Position numbers and translations under genes: made by a program. From assembly GCA_002381945.1 (NCBI GenBank), contig DFXY01000008.1:1-13723 (forward strand): 13,723 bases of DNA, given 5' to 3'. The notes beneath the pieces are model-generated. The model did not search any database. It worked only from the letters and a program-made list of their open reading frames with translations, and was not told the DNA's origin. Below are positions 1-8,213 of this stretch, one piece after another; positions within the stretch are counted from its first letter, which is position 1; the number at the start of each line of letters is the position of its first letter. This DNA comes from Bacteriovoracaceae bacterium UBA4096. Lineage in GTDB: Bacteria > Bdellovibrionota > Bacteriovoracia > Bacteriovoracales > Bacteriovoracaceae.

Positions 1-127
1 TTATCTTTTTTAGTAATTCCTGATGACCAATGTGGACTCCGTCAAAATTTCCAATTGTTAAACCGATTGCCGGCCAGTCACCATGGGCATCTTTGGGGAT
101 ATCAAGCAGGTTGTGAAGAATTTTCAT
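1..127 (-). CDS. ribF: RibF, bifunctional riboflavin kinase/FAD synthetase, N-terminal fragment
   Basis: Partial gene; only the first 42 codons are inside the window and the rest lies beyond the left edge. I translated it by hand from the ATG at 125-127. Residues 24-35 read TIGNFDGVHIGH, the family's nucleotidyltransferase signature, with the HxGH motif (H32-H35) that binds ATP phosphates in FMN adenylyltransferases. RibF makes FMN from riboflavin and then FAD in the cytoplasm. The start overlaps the last 26 bases of batD in another frame, and a GAGAG stretch just upstream could serve as the ribosome binding site, so translation is probably coupled to the Bat operon. The leader before the motif (about 23 residues) has a normal length for the family. 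The rest of the kinase half cannot be judged here. Confidence 0.88.
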   Translation of the reverse strand, partial: MKILHNLLDIPKDAHGDWPAIGLTIGNFDGVHIGHQELLKKI

Positions 128-1775
128 TTCTAACACTCTCTATATAACGCCCAAGTTCTTTGAAGTGATTTGGTTGATACTTAAAAACCATTTCAGATTT
201 CTGGGTCGAGTAAAACTTGTAGTCATTTGCATCTAATAAATCAATAAAATAGCGTTTTGATTCGTCTGGCAGTGGAGATTCTTTAATAATAACCACTGGA
301 GATTTTCCTGTTTCTTTAATCAATGGGGTCATCCATTGGACAAAATCACTCATCTCAAAGGTGCCCTTCTTAAAAACAGGAGGTACGTCATGTTTAAGTT
401 TGATACCAGTGAAAGTTTTGTGTTTTAGGATCCAGCCAAAGGAAAGTAGAATCGCCACAATACCTAGGCCCAGATTTATATATGGTAACCAGAACTTCCA
501 CTGCCATTCATCTACCGTTATGGGAGCAGAAAATTCAGTTGGTGATACATCAGGCTTGGGGATCGTTTTTTTAATATCATTTTTTACGACTGGGCCTGTC
601 CCTTTATTAGGGACTTCTGGTTGACCACCGGCCACAACAATTTCCGGCAGATTAAGTTGAATTGGCACATACTTTTCAGTGCTGGCATCAAAATAGCTTA
701 AAATAACTTCTTTTGCCGGAAGATTCAGGTTCTCTTTAGCAAGATAAGTGTAATCAAAGACCTTAGTGGCCTTATCAGCATCAGCAATTTTCAAATCACC
801 GTTGGTTTCAAATTCTTCAAGCCCGGGATGCTTAATTAATGCGGGGGCCTCGAGGTTCTCCAATGCTCCGGAACCAGTCACGGTTAATTTAACCTCAAGT
901 GGTTCATTAACGATCAGCTTATTTGGACCCAGCTGCAATTGAAAATCGTGCTGGCCAATGAGTCCGGTAAAATGAGGAGGCACTGGTTGAGGCAGAGGAA
1001 CGACATCAAGCTTAATTACTTCACTGGTGACCGTTTTTGTTTTGAAATCACGATTTAATCCGAAAGCTCCAAATGGATCACCTAACTGGGCACTCGGATA
1101 GGTTGCAGATAATTGAAGTGAATCAATTTTTTGGACTCCCGTTTTTTCAGGAAATAGTTTAGCGGCATAAATCTGTGTTCGCATATAAAGCTGTCCATCA
1201 ACTGATACACGATCAGTTCTTTCCGGTTCCTGAATATACCTTTTTAAAAAGTTGTTAAGCTTGGGATACTTCTTTACATCCAGATTGCTGACAGGAACTT
1301 TCGTATATAAGTAATACCGAATAACAATGCCTTCACCTAAATAAAGCGTTTTTTTAGGAACATCGGCCATCACAAAGACGTCGGGTTGAACTTCAGGCTC
1401 TTTAAGGACACTGAAAGTTATCAAAGGATGTTTTATTGTTTGATTACCCAATTGGATCCGAATATCTCTTAAATATCCCGTACCGGTTTTCGAGGAAACC
1501 AGATCATAAACAATGGTAACTTCTCTGGTTATAGTTAATTTACCATTGGCATAGACAGTCCTGGTTGAAACTCCTTGATTTGATTTACCGACAACTTCCA
1601 CATTACTAGGACTAAAATTGATGGCCGGGTCTTCATCTGAATCAGTAAAGATTCTGAAATAGGCCTGAAAAACTTCTCCAGCGACAGGACGCTTGGGATT
1701 CAGTTCAATTTTAACTTCATTACCTAGAGTGCTCATACTGGTTAGAAGCATAAGCAAAAGTATTATTAACTTCAT
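102..1775 (-). CDS. batD: BatD family membrane-anchored periplasmic protein
   Basis: 557-residue protein of the BatD (aerotolerance/oxygen tolerance) family, normally encoded last in MoxR-VWA (Bat) operons. A signal peptide covers about residues 1-18 (MKLIILLLMLL, then a small-residue stretch). A long beta-rich extracytoplasmic part follows (about 20-425), with the family-style beginning in which a short beta strand leads into 'P..P..GE.F' (residues 27-40). One transmembrane helix lies at about 430-450, followed by a cytoplasmic tail of roughly 105 residues. The protein is thus held in the inner membrane with most of its mass in the periplasm, where it is inferred to work with BatA and BatB. 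The ATG directly follows the BatB/C stop codon with no gap, and AAGGAT inside the end of that gene is a good ribosome binding site. The exact molecular role of BatD is unknown; family assignment rests on topology, size, context and overall sequence style. Confidence 0.85.
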   Translation of the reverse strand: MKLIILLLMLLTSMSTLGNEVKIELNPKRPVAGEVFQAYFRIFTDSDEDPAINFSPSNVEVVGKSNQGVSTRTVYANGKLTITREVTIVYDLVSSKTGTGYLRDIRIQLGNQTIKHPLITFSVLKEPEVQPDVFVMADVPKKTLYLGEGIVIRYYLYTKVPVSNLDVKKYPKLNNFLKRYIQEPERTDRVSVDGQLYMRTQIYAAKLFPEKTGVQKIDSLQLSATYPSAQLGDPFGAFGLNRDFKTKTVTSEVIKLDVVPLPQPVPPHFTGLIGQHDFQLQLGPNKLIVNEPLEVKLTVTGSGALENLEAPALIKHPGLEEFETNGDLKIADADKATKVFDYTYLAKENLNLPAKEVILSYFDASTEKYVPIQLNLPEIVVAGGQPEVPNKGTGPVVKNDIKKTIPKPDVSPTEFSAPITVDEWQWKFWLPYINLGLGIVAILLSFGWILKHKTFTGIKLKHDVPPVFKKGTFEMSDFVQWMTPLIKETGKSPVVIIKESPLPDESKRYFIDLLDANDYKFYSTQKSEMVFKYQPNHFKELGRYIESVRNENSSQPA

Positions 1776-3515
1776 TTACCAATCCTTACTTTTTCGAGAC
1801 TTTCTTTTATTGAGATCCCTCGTGCCGTTCTCAATCATTTTCATCTGTAACTGCCTGTCATCTGACATCAGTTGTTTTAATTTTGCAGGTAGTTTTTGAG
1901 GGGGAGTAGGCTTTGGCTGTTCATCCTGATCTTTTTCTTCATCTTTAGGCTTATCAGATTTTTCTTTCTCATCTTTTTTTTGATCTTCATTTTTATCATC
2001 TTTTTTCTGGTCACCCGAATCCTGTTTCTGATCTTTTTTGTCTTCTTTTCCAGATTGTCCTTCTTGAGGATTAGATTTGCCTTGCGAACCAGACTGGTCC
2101 TTGTTTTGATCTTCCTTGTTCTTATCTTTTTTCTCTTTTTGTTCTTTTTTCTTTTGTTCTTGTTGCTGAAATATGGAGACAACGTTCTTATCCATAGTTT
2201 CCTGAATTTTACGTGACTCCGGGGAGTCATCCAGGCTTTCATTTAGTTTTTGATAAAGATTGATACCTTTTGAAATTTCACCTTTTTCAAGTAAGGCCGT
2301 ACCATAGTTCATGTAGGCTTCTGCAGGAATGGTTTTATCAATACTTCCCTTAAGGTTTTCCTGATAAAGGGCCAATGCTTCTTCCTTAGCACCGGCCTTG
2401 TGTAAATCGTCTGCTAGCTTAATTCTCTCTAACCGATTTAAGTTCCCTTCCTTTAGTTCATCTAAGCGCGAAATGACTTCCGGTGATAAAACAGGTGCCT
2501 CTTCTTCTTGAGCACGAATGGGAGTTATGATTAGCAGGAGACCGAGAGAGAATATGCGAATGGATTTGAAAAAATAGGATAATATGAGCAAAACGAGTGA
2601 AGGTACAACGATCCACTCCATGAGCACTGGCTTGATCACCATATCTTGCTGGTTCATTCCTTTCGATTTCTCGGCTTGAAAGAAGTTTAAGATTTCCTCA
2701 GAGGGTAAAGAATAGGTATTGGCCAACCAGTATTTAGCCGAAGGGATATCGGCCGTTACCACCTTGAAAAACTTTTCATTTAGTTTTGTAATTACATCCT
2801 GGCCGCGATCTTTTTTATAGCCAAAACGAAAACCTCTGCCATCATCCAGGGGAATTCTCCCCCCTCTCTCTGTACCAACTCCCACCAAAGCAATGTGAAC
2901 ACTGGCAGGAACTTTAAGGTCTATGCTTTCTGCCGTCTCCTCACCATCGGTAAAAACTATGATATTTCCACGGGCTTCACCGTCGGACTCACGAAAGTAT
3001 TGAATACTTTCTTGTATTGCGACTGATAAAGCTGACGATCCATACTGATTACGGAGATTTTTTAAACTATCAAGTCTTGCATCAATTAGATCGATATCAT
3101 TAGTAAAGGGAACAATTTTTTTCTGAATTTCAGCAAAAGCGACAATGGAAAGTTGATGACCGGTAGCCTTCCGTGCAAAGTGTTTAGCAACCAATACGGC
3201 TTTTTGCAGACGACTAGGTTTTACGTCTTCTGCCAGCATACTGGCAGAAGTATCAATCAATATAATCGTACGATCGTGTGGAACCTCAGCCTTTATTCTC
3301 TTTTCCGGACCTCTTATATCCAGAAGACTAAATAGTAATCCGCCCAGGCCTAACAGAAATAAAAGAGTCGATAAATAGCTAAAAAAGCTTCTTTGATAGA
3401 ACCAGTAGGTTTTAATGAACCCAAAGAATCTTTTCTCAAGAACCAGCACTATGAATAAAAAAACTGCGAAGGCCAAAAGTAAAGCTGGCCAATAACTTAA
3501 CTGATTGAAGTTCAT
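1776..3515 (-). CDS. batB: BatB-BatC fusion: membrane VWA domain protein with TPR and charged tail
   Basis: 579 residues that look like BatB and BatC joined. Transmembrane helices lie at about 9-26 and 46-66. A von Willebrand factor A domain follows (about 82-275) with the MIDAS metal site D88-x-S90-x-S92 and D190 in FTDG; the usual third-motif Thr appears to be Ser (S160 in YGSSA). A further membrane segment spans about 300-316. Residues 318-335 resemble a secretory signal peptide ending in PIRAQ, followed by EEE, which is what an ancestral BatC start would look like. Next come TPR-like helices (about 360-425), a Lys/Glu/Asp/Gln tail (about 449-537) typical of BatC proteins, and a basic C terminus. 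Start and BatA stop overlap as ATGA, with AAAGGAT as ribosome binding site. Likely role: membrane partner of MoxR and BatA with a periplasmic TPR arm. The fusion reading is inference; a frameshift error is unlikely because one frame is open throughout. Confidence 0.88.
   Translation of the reverse strand: MNFNQLSYWPALLLAFAVFLFIVLVLEKRFFGFIKTYWFYQRSFFSYLSTLLFLLGLGGLLFSLLDIRGPEKRIKAEVPHDRTIILIDTSASMLAEDVKPSRLQKAVLVAKHFARKATGHQLSIVAFAEIQKKIVPFTNDIDLIDARLDSLKNLRNQYGSSALSVAIQESIQYFRESDGEARGNIIVFTDGEETAESIDLKVPASVHIALVGVGTERGGRIPLDDGRGFRFGYKKDRGQDVITKLNEKFFKVVTADIPSAKYWLANTYSLPSEEILNFFQAEKSKGMNQQDMVIKPVLMEWIVVPSLVLLILSYFFKSIRIFSLGLLLIITPIRAQEEEAPVLSPEVISRLDELKEGNLNRLERIKLADDLHKAGAKEEALALYQENLKGSIDKTIPAEAYMNYGTALLEKGEISKGINLYQKLNESLDDSPESRKIQETMDKNVVSIFQQQEQKKKEQKEKKDKNKEDQNKDQSGSQGKSNPQEGQSGKEDKKDQKQDSGDQKKDDKNEDQKKDEKEKSDKPKDEEKDQDEQPKPTPPQKLPAKLKQLMSDDRQLQMKMIENGTRDLNKRKSRKSKDW
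1905..2171 (-). repeat. Low-complexity K/E/D/Q-rich coding segment of batB-batC
   Basis: About 89 codons (residues 449-537 of the BatB/C fusion) made almost only of Lys, Glu, Asp, Gln and Ser, with loose irregular KKDQK/KDEK-type units rather than an exact tandem repeat. On the plus strand it appears as long T-rich runs broken by C. Such charged, probably disordered tails follow the TPR part in many BatC proteins. The segment also creates long spurious open frames on both strands. Confidence 0.8.
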
Positions 3516-4489
3516 GCGACATCCTTTAAGAGAAGTCTTCTTAAAACTTCCACTCCAAACAATATGGCAACTCCTAACAATAGGTAATAATAAAACTGTT
3601 CATCATAAACAATCTGATGATTAACTTTGATTTCAGTTTTTTCAAGTTTTTGAATATCATTAAGAATATCTTTCAGAGCTTCTTCACTTTTGGCCGGATA
3701 AAACTTCCCACCAGTCAGATCACTGATTTCTTTTAATGTTTTGTAATCAATGGATCCACCGGGAATAAGCTGATACTGAGTTCCAAACACTCCTGGACCC
3801 ACCGGAATCTTGGCATCTCCATCTGTTCCCAGGCCAATGGTATAAACTTTAATGCCATACTTTTTGGCTTCTTCAGCAGCTTGAATAGGGGTTAGAGTTC
3901 CGACATTTGCAACACCATCTGTTAATAGGATGATGACTTTATTTTTAGTGTCACTATTTACTGCCCTTGCCACACTAAGAGCAAGACCATCACCTATATT
4001 GGTACCACTTCCCAAGTAGCCTATTGATATTTCTGAAAGCACTTTATCAACCAGTGTTGGATCTGTTGTTAAAGGTAAAAGGGTGAACACTTTCTCAGAA
4101 AAAATAACCACGGAAATTCTATCCGTTGGCCGTAGGCGGGTAAACTCCCGGATTTTTTCTTTGGCAACTTCCAAACGATTTGGTTTAAGATCTTCTGCAA
4201 GCATGGAACGTGACACATCAATAGTAATTACGATGTCATTGATTTCAATGTTACTTGGCGAATATTTCTGAGGCTTTCTGGGCTGCATGAGTGAATAACT
4301 TAAATAGACCCATCCAAGAGCTCCGGCAGTAAACAAAACAATTCTCAGTGTTTTTTTCCACCAGGAAAAAGGACTCTGGCCTTGTGGAAAGTATAGCTGG
4401 GCCCTTTGAAAAACTTTCCAATAATCCAGGGCCCACATAATACCAGCAACAACACCCAACCAAAGAAGATGAGGATATTTAAATTCCAC
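3512..4489 (-). CDS. batA: BatA, membrane-anchored VWA domain protein
   Basis: 325-residue BatA-type protein. Two N-terminal transmembrane segments (about 6-22 and 48-67) precede a von Willebrand factor A domain (about 85-285), and one helix follows at about 299-318. The MIDAS metal site is complete: D91-V-S93-R-S95, T163 in GSGTN, and D191 in LTDG. The motif just after it, MLAEDLKPNRLE, is nearly the same as in BatB (MLAEDVKPSRLQ), showing that the two are paralogues. It starts with GTG; GGGAGG five bases upstream is a very strong ribosome binding site and settles this start. The gene overlaps the preceding membrane-protein gene by 11 bases and batB by 4 (ATGA). VWA-MoxR pairs are thought to act like metal chelatase-type AAA+/VWA machines, here at the inner membrane. 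The substrate is unknown. Confidence 0.93.
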   Translation of the reverse strand: MEFKYPHLLWLGVVAGIMWALDYWKVFQRAQLYFPQGQSPFSWWKKTLRIVLFTAGALGWVYLSYSLMQPRKPQKYSPSNIEINDIVITIDVSRSMLAEDLKPNRLEVAKEKIREFTRLRPTDRISVVIFSEKVFTLLPLTTDPTLVDKVLSEISIGYLGSGTNIGDGLALSVARAVNSDTKNKVIILLTDGVANVGTLTPIQAAEEAKKYGIKVYTIGLGTDGDAKIPVGPGVFGTQYQLIPGGSIDYKTLKEISDLTGGKFYPAKSEEALKDILNDIQKLEKTEIKVNHQIVYDEQFYYYLLLGVAILFGVEVLRRLLLKDVA

Positions 4490-5237
4490 TCAAACCTCCC
4501 TGGATGTTGGCCATAAAAGCACGATAAGCTTCTTGAACTTCAGCTTTTTCAGATTCCGATTGGGACGGTTTGAATTGGTATTTAAACAAAGTTGCTTCAA
4601 ATTTTTTGAATGCTTCATGTATTTCCGGAAACTCTTTCAAATAAACATCTCGTTGCATCCAGATATGCACAATTTGTGAATATTCCTTGGCTTCCATTAA
4701 TTCTGCTTTGTGCTTTTTTCTTCTAATTAAAATATTCTTTTTTTCCTGAAGACGACGCTGATACTTGAAGAAAAAGGCTATACCGACAATCAGAAGGATA
4801 AGGCTTATAAACCAAATGAGAATCTTTTTTCTGGATGGGATTTCAAATTGCCCAAAGATTAGCTTTTGAGTTACTTCAGTTGGAATGATCTCAACCTTTG
4901 ACCATGTGATCGCAATGTCAACTCCAGAGAGTTTATGCAACAACACCTGAGCCTCGGGTTGTTTAAGAAAGATAACTTTAGCTTCAGCTTCGAATTTACT
5001 GCCCCCATCTTTCTTAACTAATGGACTAACATCCAGCAGATAAATGACGTCAGCGAGTGATTGTCCCTTCAATTGTTGAAGCTCGATTTTTTGAACCGAA
5101 TTTTCATCCATCCGAACAATAGTATCCGCGACTTTGCCTTGCTTTAATGTCTTTTGAGTAAAATCCAGATGCAGGCCAACCGCAGAGAATGCGGCATGAC
5201 TTAATAAGATAAACAGAATGGAAATTATTCTTTTCAC
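4479..5237 (-). CDS. Unrecognised membrane protein of the Bat operon
   Basis: 252 residues that I cannot assign to a named family. It has a signal peptide (about 1-18, ending AAFSA), a beta-rich periplasmic domain of about 115 residues, one strong transmembrane helix (about 138-157), a very basic stretch right after it (RRLQEKK...RRKKHK), and a helical cytoplasmic tail of about 80 residues. The basic stretch on the inside supports an N-out, C-in orientation. It lies between the DUF58 gene and batA, where many MoxR-VWA operons carry a small one-helix DUF4381-type protein; the helix-plus-basic-tail half resembles that arrangement, but a periplasmic domain is added in front. The start is GTG, overlapping the DUF58 stop as GTGA. 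A role as a partner of BatA/BatB is inferred from position and topology only. Confidence 0.8.
   Translation of the reverse strand: MKRIISILFILLSHAAFSAVGLHLDFTQKTLKQGKVADTIVRMDENSVQKIELQQLKGQSLADVIYLLDVSPLVKKDGGSKFEAEAKVIFLKQPEAQVLLHKLSGVDIAITWSKVEIIPTEVTQKLIFGQFEIPSRKKILIWFISLILLIVGIAFFFKYQRRLQEKKNILIRRKKHKAELMEAKEYSQIVHIWMQRDVYLKEFPEIHEAFKKFEATLFKYQFKPSQSESEKAEVQEAYRAFMANIQGGLSGI
4495..4500 (-). promoter_or_regulatory. Strong ribosome binding site deciding the batA GTG start
   Basis: GGGAGG on the minus strand, five bases before the GTG at 4487-4489. It lies inside the last codons of the upstream gene, so batA can be translated by ribosomes already on the transcript. Confidence 0.75.
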
Positions 5238-6076
5238 ACCAGCTCTTTTACAAATTTTTCTAAATAACGCTCATGAACACCAATTTCTTTAAATCTTTCT
5301 TTTAGAAATAAAGGGTCATCTTTAATACCTTTAAGATCTCGGACCATGCCTTTACCACTTATAGGATTTTTGACTTTCATTAAGAAAGGCAATTCCGTAT
5401 GTTTATCAACGGGAGAAAATACTCGGAAACAATGCATATTCTTTTTATCGATTATCTTTCCCCAGGTTTCTTTATTCTTCACTAGACTAAGATCACCCAG
5501 ATAAATAACTTCTTTTCTCCTGGCCAGGAAACTTTTAATCTGTGCGATTTTATTGTCTTCTGAGTGAGAATTTAAAACCCGGTCTTGCTTTAGAATAACT
5601 TTTCCGTCCTTATCCAAAAGTCCAAACTTCTCCAGGATGGAAATAAAAAGTGTTAAGCCTTCACGGCCTTTTTTAGGAGGTAAATTAATGGTTTTATCTC
5701 CCCAGACAATGACTCTGACTAAATCATGAGTTTCTCCTGCCAAGAGATACAAGAGTCCCACTATTTCAATCATGGCCTGAAGCTTAGAAACTCCTTCAAA
5801 ACCGTAAAGTAGGGTATGGGACAAATCAAAAAAAACAACTATTTCAACGTTTCGTTCTTCTTCAAAAGTCTTTATATATATATTAGATGAACGTGCCGAG
5901 AGCTTCCAATCAATGAACCTTACATCATCACCGGGGACATAAACCTGATGTTCACGAAACTGCAGTCCAGAACCTCTAAAATGAGATTTCAACATGCCTG
6001 CAGAATAGGCATTAGAGTTTCTGAAAATGTGAGTCTGAATCATCCCTACGACTCGTTCAATTTCTTTCAGGTTCAT
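5234..6076 (-). CDS. DUF58 family protein of the MoxR-Bat operon
   Basis: About 280 residues, a DUF58 protein. From the ATG start, the signature is clear at about residues 32-75: FRGSGLQFREHQVY, then PGDDVRFIDWKLSARSS, then a KTFEEERN strand. This 'GDD-R-IDW-SAR' block followed by 'FEEERN' is the family hallmark. DUF58 proteins resemble a VWA fold and are almost always encoded next to MoxR; here FFDLSHTLLYG may be the MIDAS-like strand (DLSHT), though the third residue pattern is degenerate. No transmembrane helix is evident, so it is probably cytoplasmic, possibly bridging MoxR and the membrane Bat proteins. I chose the ATG at 6074-6076, one base past the MoxR stop, with a weak GAG-type ribosome binding site; a GTG at 6088 would add four residues and overlap moxR by 11 bases. 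It overlaps the next gene by 3-4 bases. Confidence 0.9.
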   Translation of the reverse strand: MNLKEIERVVGMIQTHIFRNSNAYSAGMLKSHFRGSGLQFREHQVYVPGDDVRFIDWKLSARSSNIYIKTFEEERNVEIVVFFDLSHTLLYGFEGVSKLQAMIEIVGLLYLLAGETHDLVRVIVWGDKTINLPPKKGREGLTLFISILEKFGLLDKDGKVILKQDRVLNSHSEDNKIAQIKSFLARRKEVIYLGDLSLVKNKETWGKIIDKKNMHCFRVFSPVDKHTELPFLMKVKNPISGKGMVRDLKGIKDDPLFLKERFKEIGVHERYLEKFVKELV

Positions 6077-6077
6077 T

Positions 6078-7019
6078 TCAGACAACACTCGCAGCTATTG
6101 TGGCCACCAGGTTCCTCGTATTAAGCTTATCAATTTGGGCTTCATAAGAAGGAATCACACGATGCCCTAAAACTGAAGGAACAATTGAGAGTAGGTGATC
6201 AGGAGAAACGAAATCTTTGCCTTCCATGAAAGCTTTAAATTTTGCAATTTTGAATAACCATATTGAAGCTCTGGGCGAAGCACCGGCCGTGATAGCTCCA
6301 TCATATTTCTTAAGGAAGTACTTACTTCCCGGACGTGTGGCATGCACGATACGAATAATCATGTCTTTGATCTTTTCATCAACATAGATTGCTTCAACTT
6401 TTTCCTTCATTTCAAAAAGATCATTCTGACCAATAATAGGACTCAGATCCATTTGTGAAGATTTAAGACCGAGAATACTTTTCTCAGCTTCAAAATCTGG
6501 ATAATCAACAGATATTTTCATCATAAAACGATCTAGCTGAGCTTCCGGAAGATTATAGGTTCCTTCCTGCTCGATTGGATTTTGAGTTGCAAGAACAACA
6601 AAAGGAGATGGCAGCTTATGAGTCTTATCCCCAATGGTAACTTGCTTTTCTGCCATAGCCTCTAGCAGTGCTGCCTGGACCTTTGCAGGAGAACGGTTAA
6701 TTTCATCTGCAAGTACTAACTGAGTAAAGATTGGACCAAACTTTGTGGTAAACTCTTGCTTCTGCTGGTTGTACATCATGGTACCGATTAAGTCTGACGG
6801 CAATAGATCTGGCGTAAACTGAATGCGTTGAAAGTGAAGATCACAAAGTTTACTCATGATTGATACACTCAAAGTCTTACCAAGACCTGGAAGCCCCTCA
6901 ATCAAAAGATGTCCCTCACAGACCAAAGCTGCGACGATGGATTCAAGGAGTTCATCCTGACCAAAAATAATACTTTTGGCCTGATTAATGACACCGTGAA
7001 CTTTTTCCTGCAAAATCAT
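6078..7019 (-). CDS. moxR: MoxR family AAA+ ATPase
   Basis: 313 residues, the normal MoxR length. Walker A is G42-LPGLGK-T49, Walker B is LVLADEIN (D105, E106), sensor 1 is ATQNP (144-148), the arginine finger is in LPEAQLDRF (R164), and sensor 2 is GASPRAS (R250). All key residues are intact, so the ATPase should be active. MoxR proteins are cytoplasmic hexameric chaperone-like ATPases that remodel or activate partner complexes together with VWA proteins; the partners here are the DUF58, BatA and BatB/C products downstream. The ATG is preceded by TGGAG with good spacing and lies only three bases after the stop of the RlmI-like gene, so the two are co-transcribed. Confidence 0.95.
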   Translation of the reverse strand: MILQEKVHGVINQAKSIIFGQDELLESIVAALVCEGHLLIEGLPGLGKTLSVSIMSKLCDLHFQRIQFTPDLLPSDLIGTMMYNQQKQEFTTKFGPIFTQLVLADEINRSPAKVQAALLEAMAEKQVTIGDKTHKLPSPFVVLATQNPIEQEGTYNLPEAQLDRFMMKISVDYPDFEAEKSILGLKSSQMDLSPIIGQNDLFEMKEKVEAIYVDEKIKDMIIRIVHATRPGSKYFLKKYDGAITAGASPRASIWLFKIAKFKAFMEGKDFVSPDHLLSIVPSVLGHRVIPSYEAQIDKLNTRNLVATIAASVV

Positions 7020-7022
7020 AAT

Positions 7023-8213
7023 TTACTCCACTATATAAAAATAACTCTTAATGTAATTAGCACGATCATCTAGTGACTTCACTGGATGATCAAGACCCTG
7101 AATCCCGCTATAAATCAGTTGAAGCTTTTTATTTTCTTTAAATGCTGCATCCTGAATATTCTTTTGAAATTCTTCATGACTAACGTAATGAGTACAAGAG
7201 GAAAAAGCTACAAGCCCACCACTTTCAAGGGTCTTAAACACTTTCCGATGAAGCTTGCTGTAGCCTTCTAATGCCTGTGGTTTCTGTAGCGCACTTTTCG
7301 CAAATGCTGGCGGGTCGCAGAGAATCAAATCAAACTTTTTACTTTTTGAGATAGATTCATCCAAAAACTTGAAGACATCGCCTCGGTGAAAGGCACCTCG
7401 ATCAGCATAACCATTTAATTTCAAAGCTTCGTTAACTTCAAAAGAAAAGTCACCTTGATCAACAAACTGAACCTCTGCAACTCCTGCCTTTAAGGCACTC
7501 ATTCCCCAGGCACCAGCGTAAGAAAAGAGATCGAGACCTGTTTTGAGTTTCTTATTTAAGCGCGAAAGTAAGGCCATTAGCTGATAACGATTCTCTCTAT
7601 GATCATAATAAAAACCTACCTTCTGTAGGACTTCGGAACGAATAGCGTACCGAAGTTCATTTTCAACAACTTGTAGATCAGGAAGTTTTTCGTTTTCATA
7701 GGTTGGAAGAGATTCTTTCTCACGGTACTTTGAGTTATCCAATAAATAAGAATTAGTCTGCATCAATTCACTAACTGTTTTTTTGATCAAATCCCGATAA
7801 CGATCAATACCCGAAGTATTAATTTGAATGATTGAAGCATTTTCAAACTGATCAATAATCAGACCCGGTAAGCCATCACTAACTCCATAAAAGATTCGGG
7901 CATTTTTCTCATAACCGTGAAAGCGGCTTCTTTTCGCCTGGGCCGATTTGATTTTATCAATGATAAAATTTTCTACAACCAAGTTCTTCTGATTTTCGGG
8001 CGACATCTTTGCAACGATCTGAGCGCAGGAATACTTTTCTTCGATCAATGGATTTACAAACCCTAACCAGATTTCCTGAGGACTTGCCTGCATATAACAC
8101 CATTCTCCCGGAGGAATGGATTTAATTGAATCTTCGAAGTCTGAAGCTTTAAGTTCAAGCTGGTGACTGCGAATTTTATTGATTCCGCTTTTCGATAAAG
8201 ATATTGAGCGCAC
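7023..8213 (-). CDS. RlmI-like class I SAM-dependent rRNA (cytosine-C5) methyltransferase
   Basis: 396 residues, matching the RlmI family length. An N-terminal PUA-like RNA-binding domain spans about 1-75. A linker domain contains QKVGFYYDHRENR (197-209), the family's 'QKTG...D.R..R' element. The Rossmann methyltransferase domain has SAM motif I DLFSYAGAWG (228-237), the acidic VD at the end of the next strand, DPPAF (300-304) as motif IV, and SSCTHYVS with the probable catalytic C340 as motif VI. E. coli RlmI methylates C1962 of 23S rRNA to m5C; this protein could do that or a related rRNA reaction, so I give no gene symbol. It starts with GTG, supported by AGGTG four bases upstream and by a promoter placing the transcript start about 20 bases before it. 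It heads the transcript that carries moxR and the bat genes. Confidence 0.88.
   Translation of the reverse strand: MRSISLSKSGINKIRSHQLELKASDFEDSIKSIPPGEWCYMQASPQEIWLGFVNPLIEEKYSCAQIVAKMSPENQKNLVVENFIIDKIKSAQAKRSRFHGYEKNARIFYGVSDGLPGLIIDQFENASIIQINTSGIDRYRDLIKKTVSELMQTNSYLLDNSKYREKESLPTYENEKLPDLQVVENELRYAIRSEVLQKVGFYYDHRENRYQLMALLSRLNKKLKTGLDLFSYAGAWGMSALKAGVAEVQFVDQGDFSFEVNEALKLNGYADRGAFHRGDVFKFLDESISKSKKFDLILCDPPAFAKSALQKPQALEGYSKLHRKVFKTLESGGLVAFSSCTHYVSHEEFQKNIQDAAFKENKKLQLIYSGIQGLDHPVKSLDDRANYIKSYFYIVE

Noticed and set aside
128..300. FMN riboswitch upstream of ribF
   Set aside because: The upstream DNA is batD coding sequence and I see no conserved FMN riboswitch elements.
1877..2242. 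Long open frames on both strands across the charged tail of batB-batC (Lys/Arg-rich on minus, Phe/Leu-rich on plus)
   Set aside because: They are by-products of the A-rich low-complexity codons of the real gene; their composition is extreme and they lack convincing starts or context.
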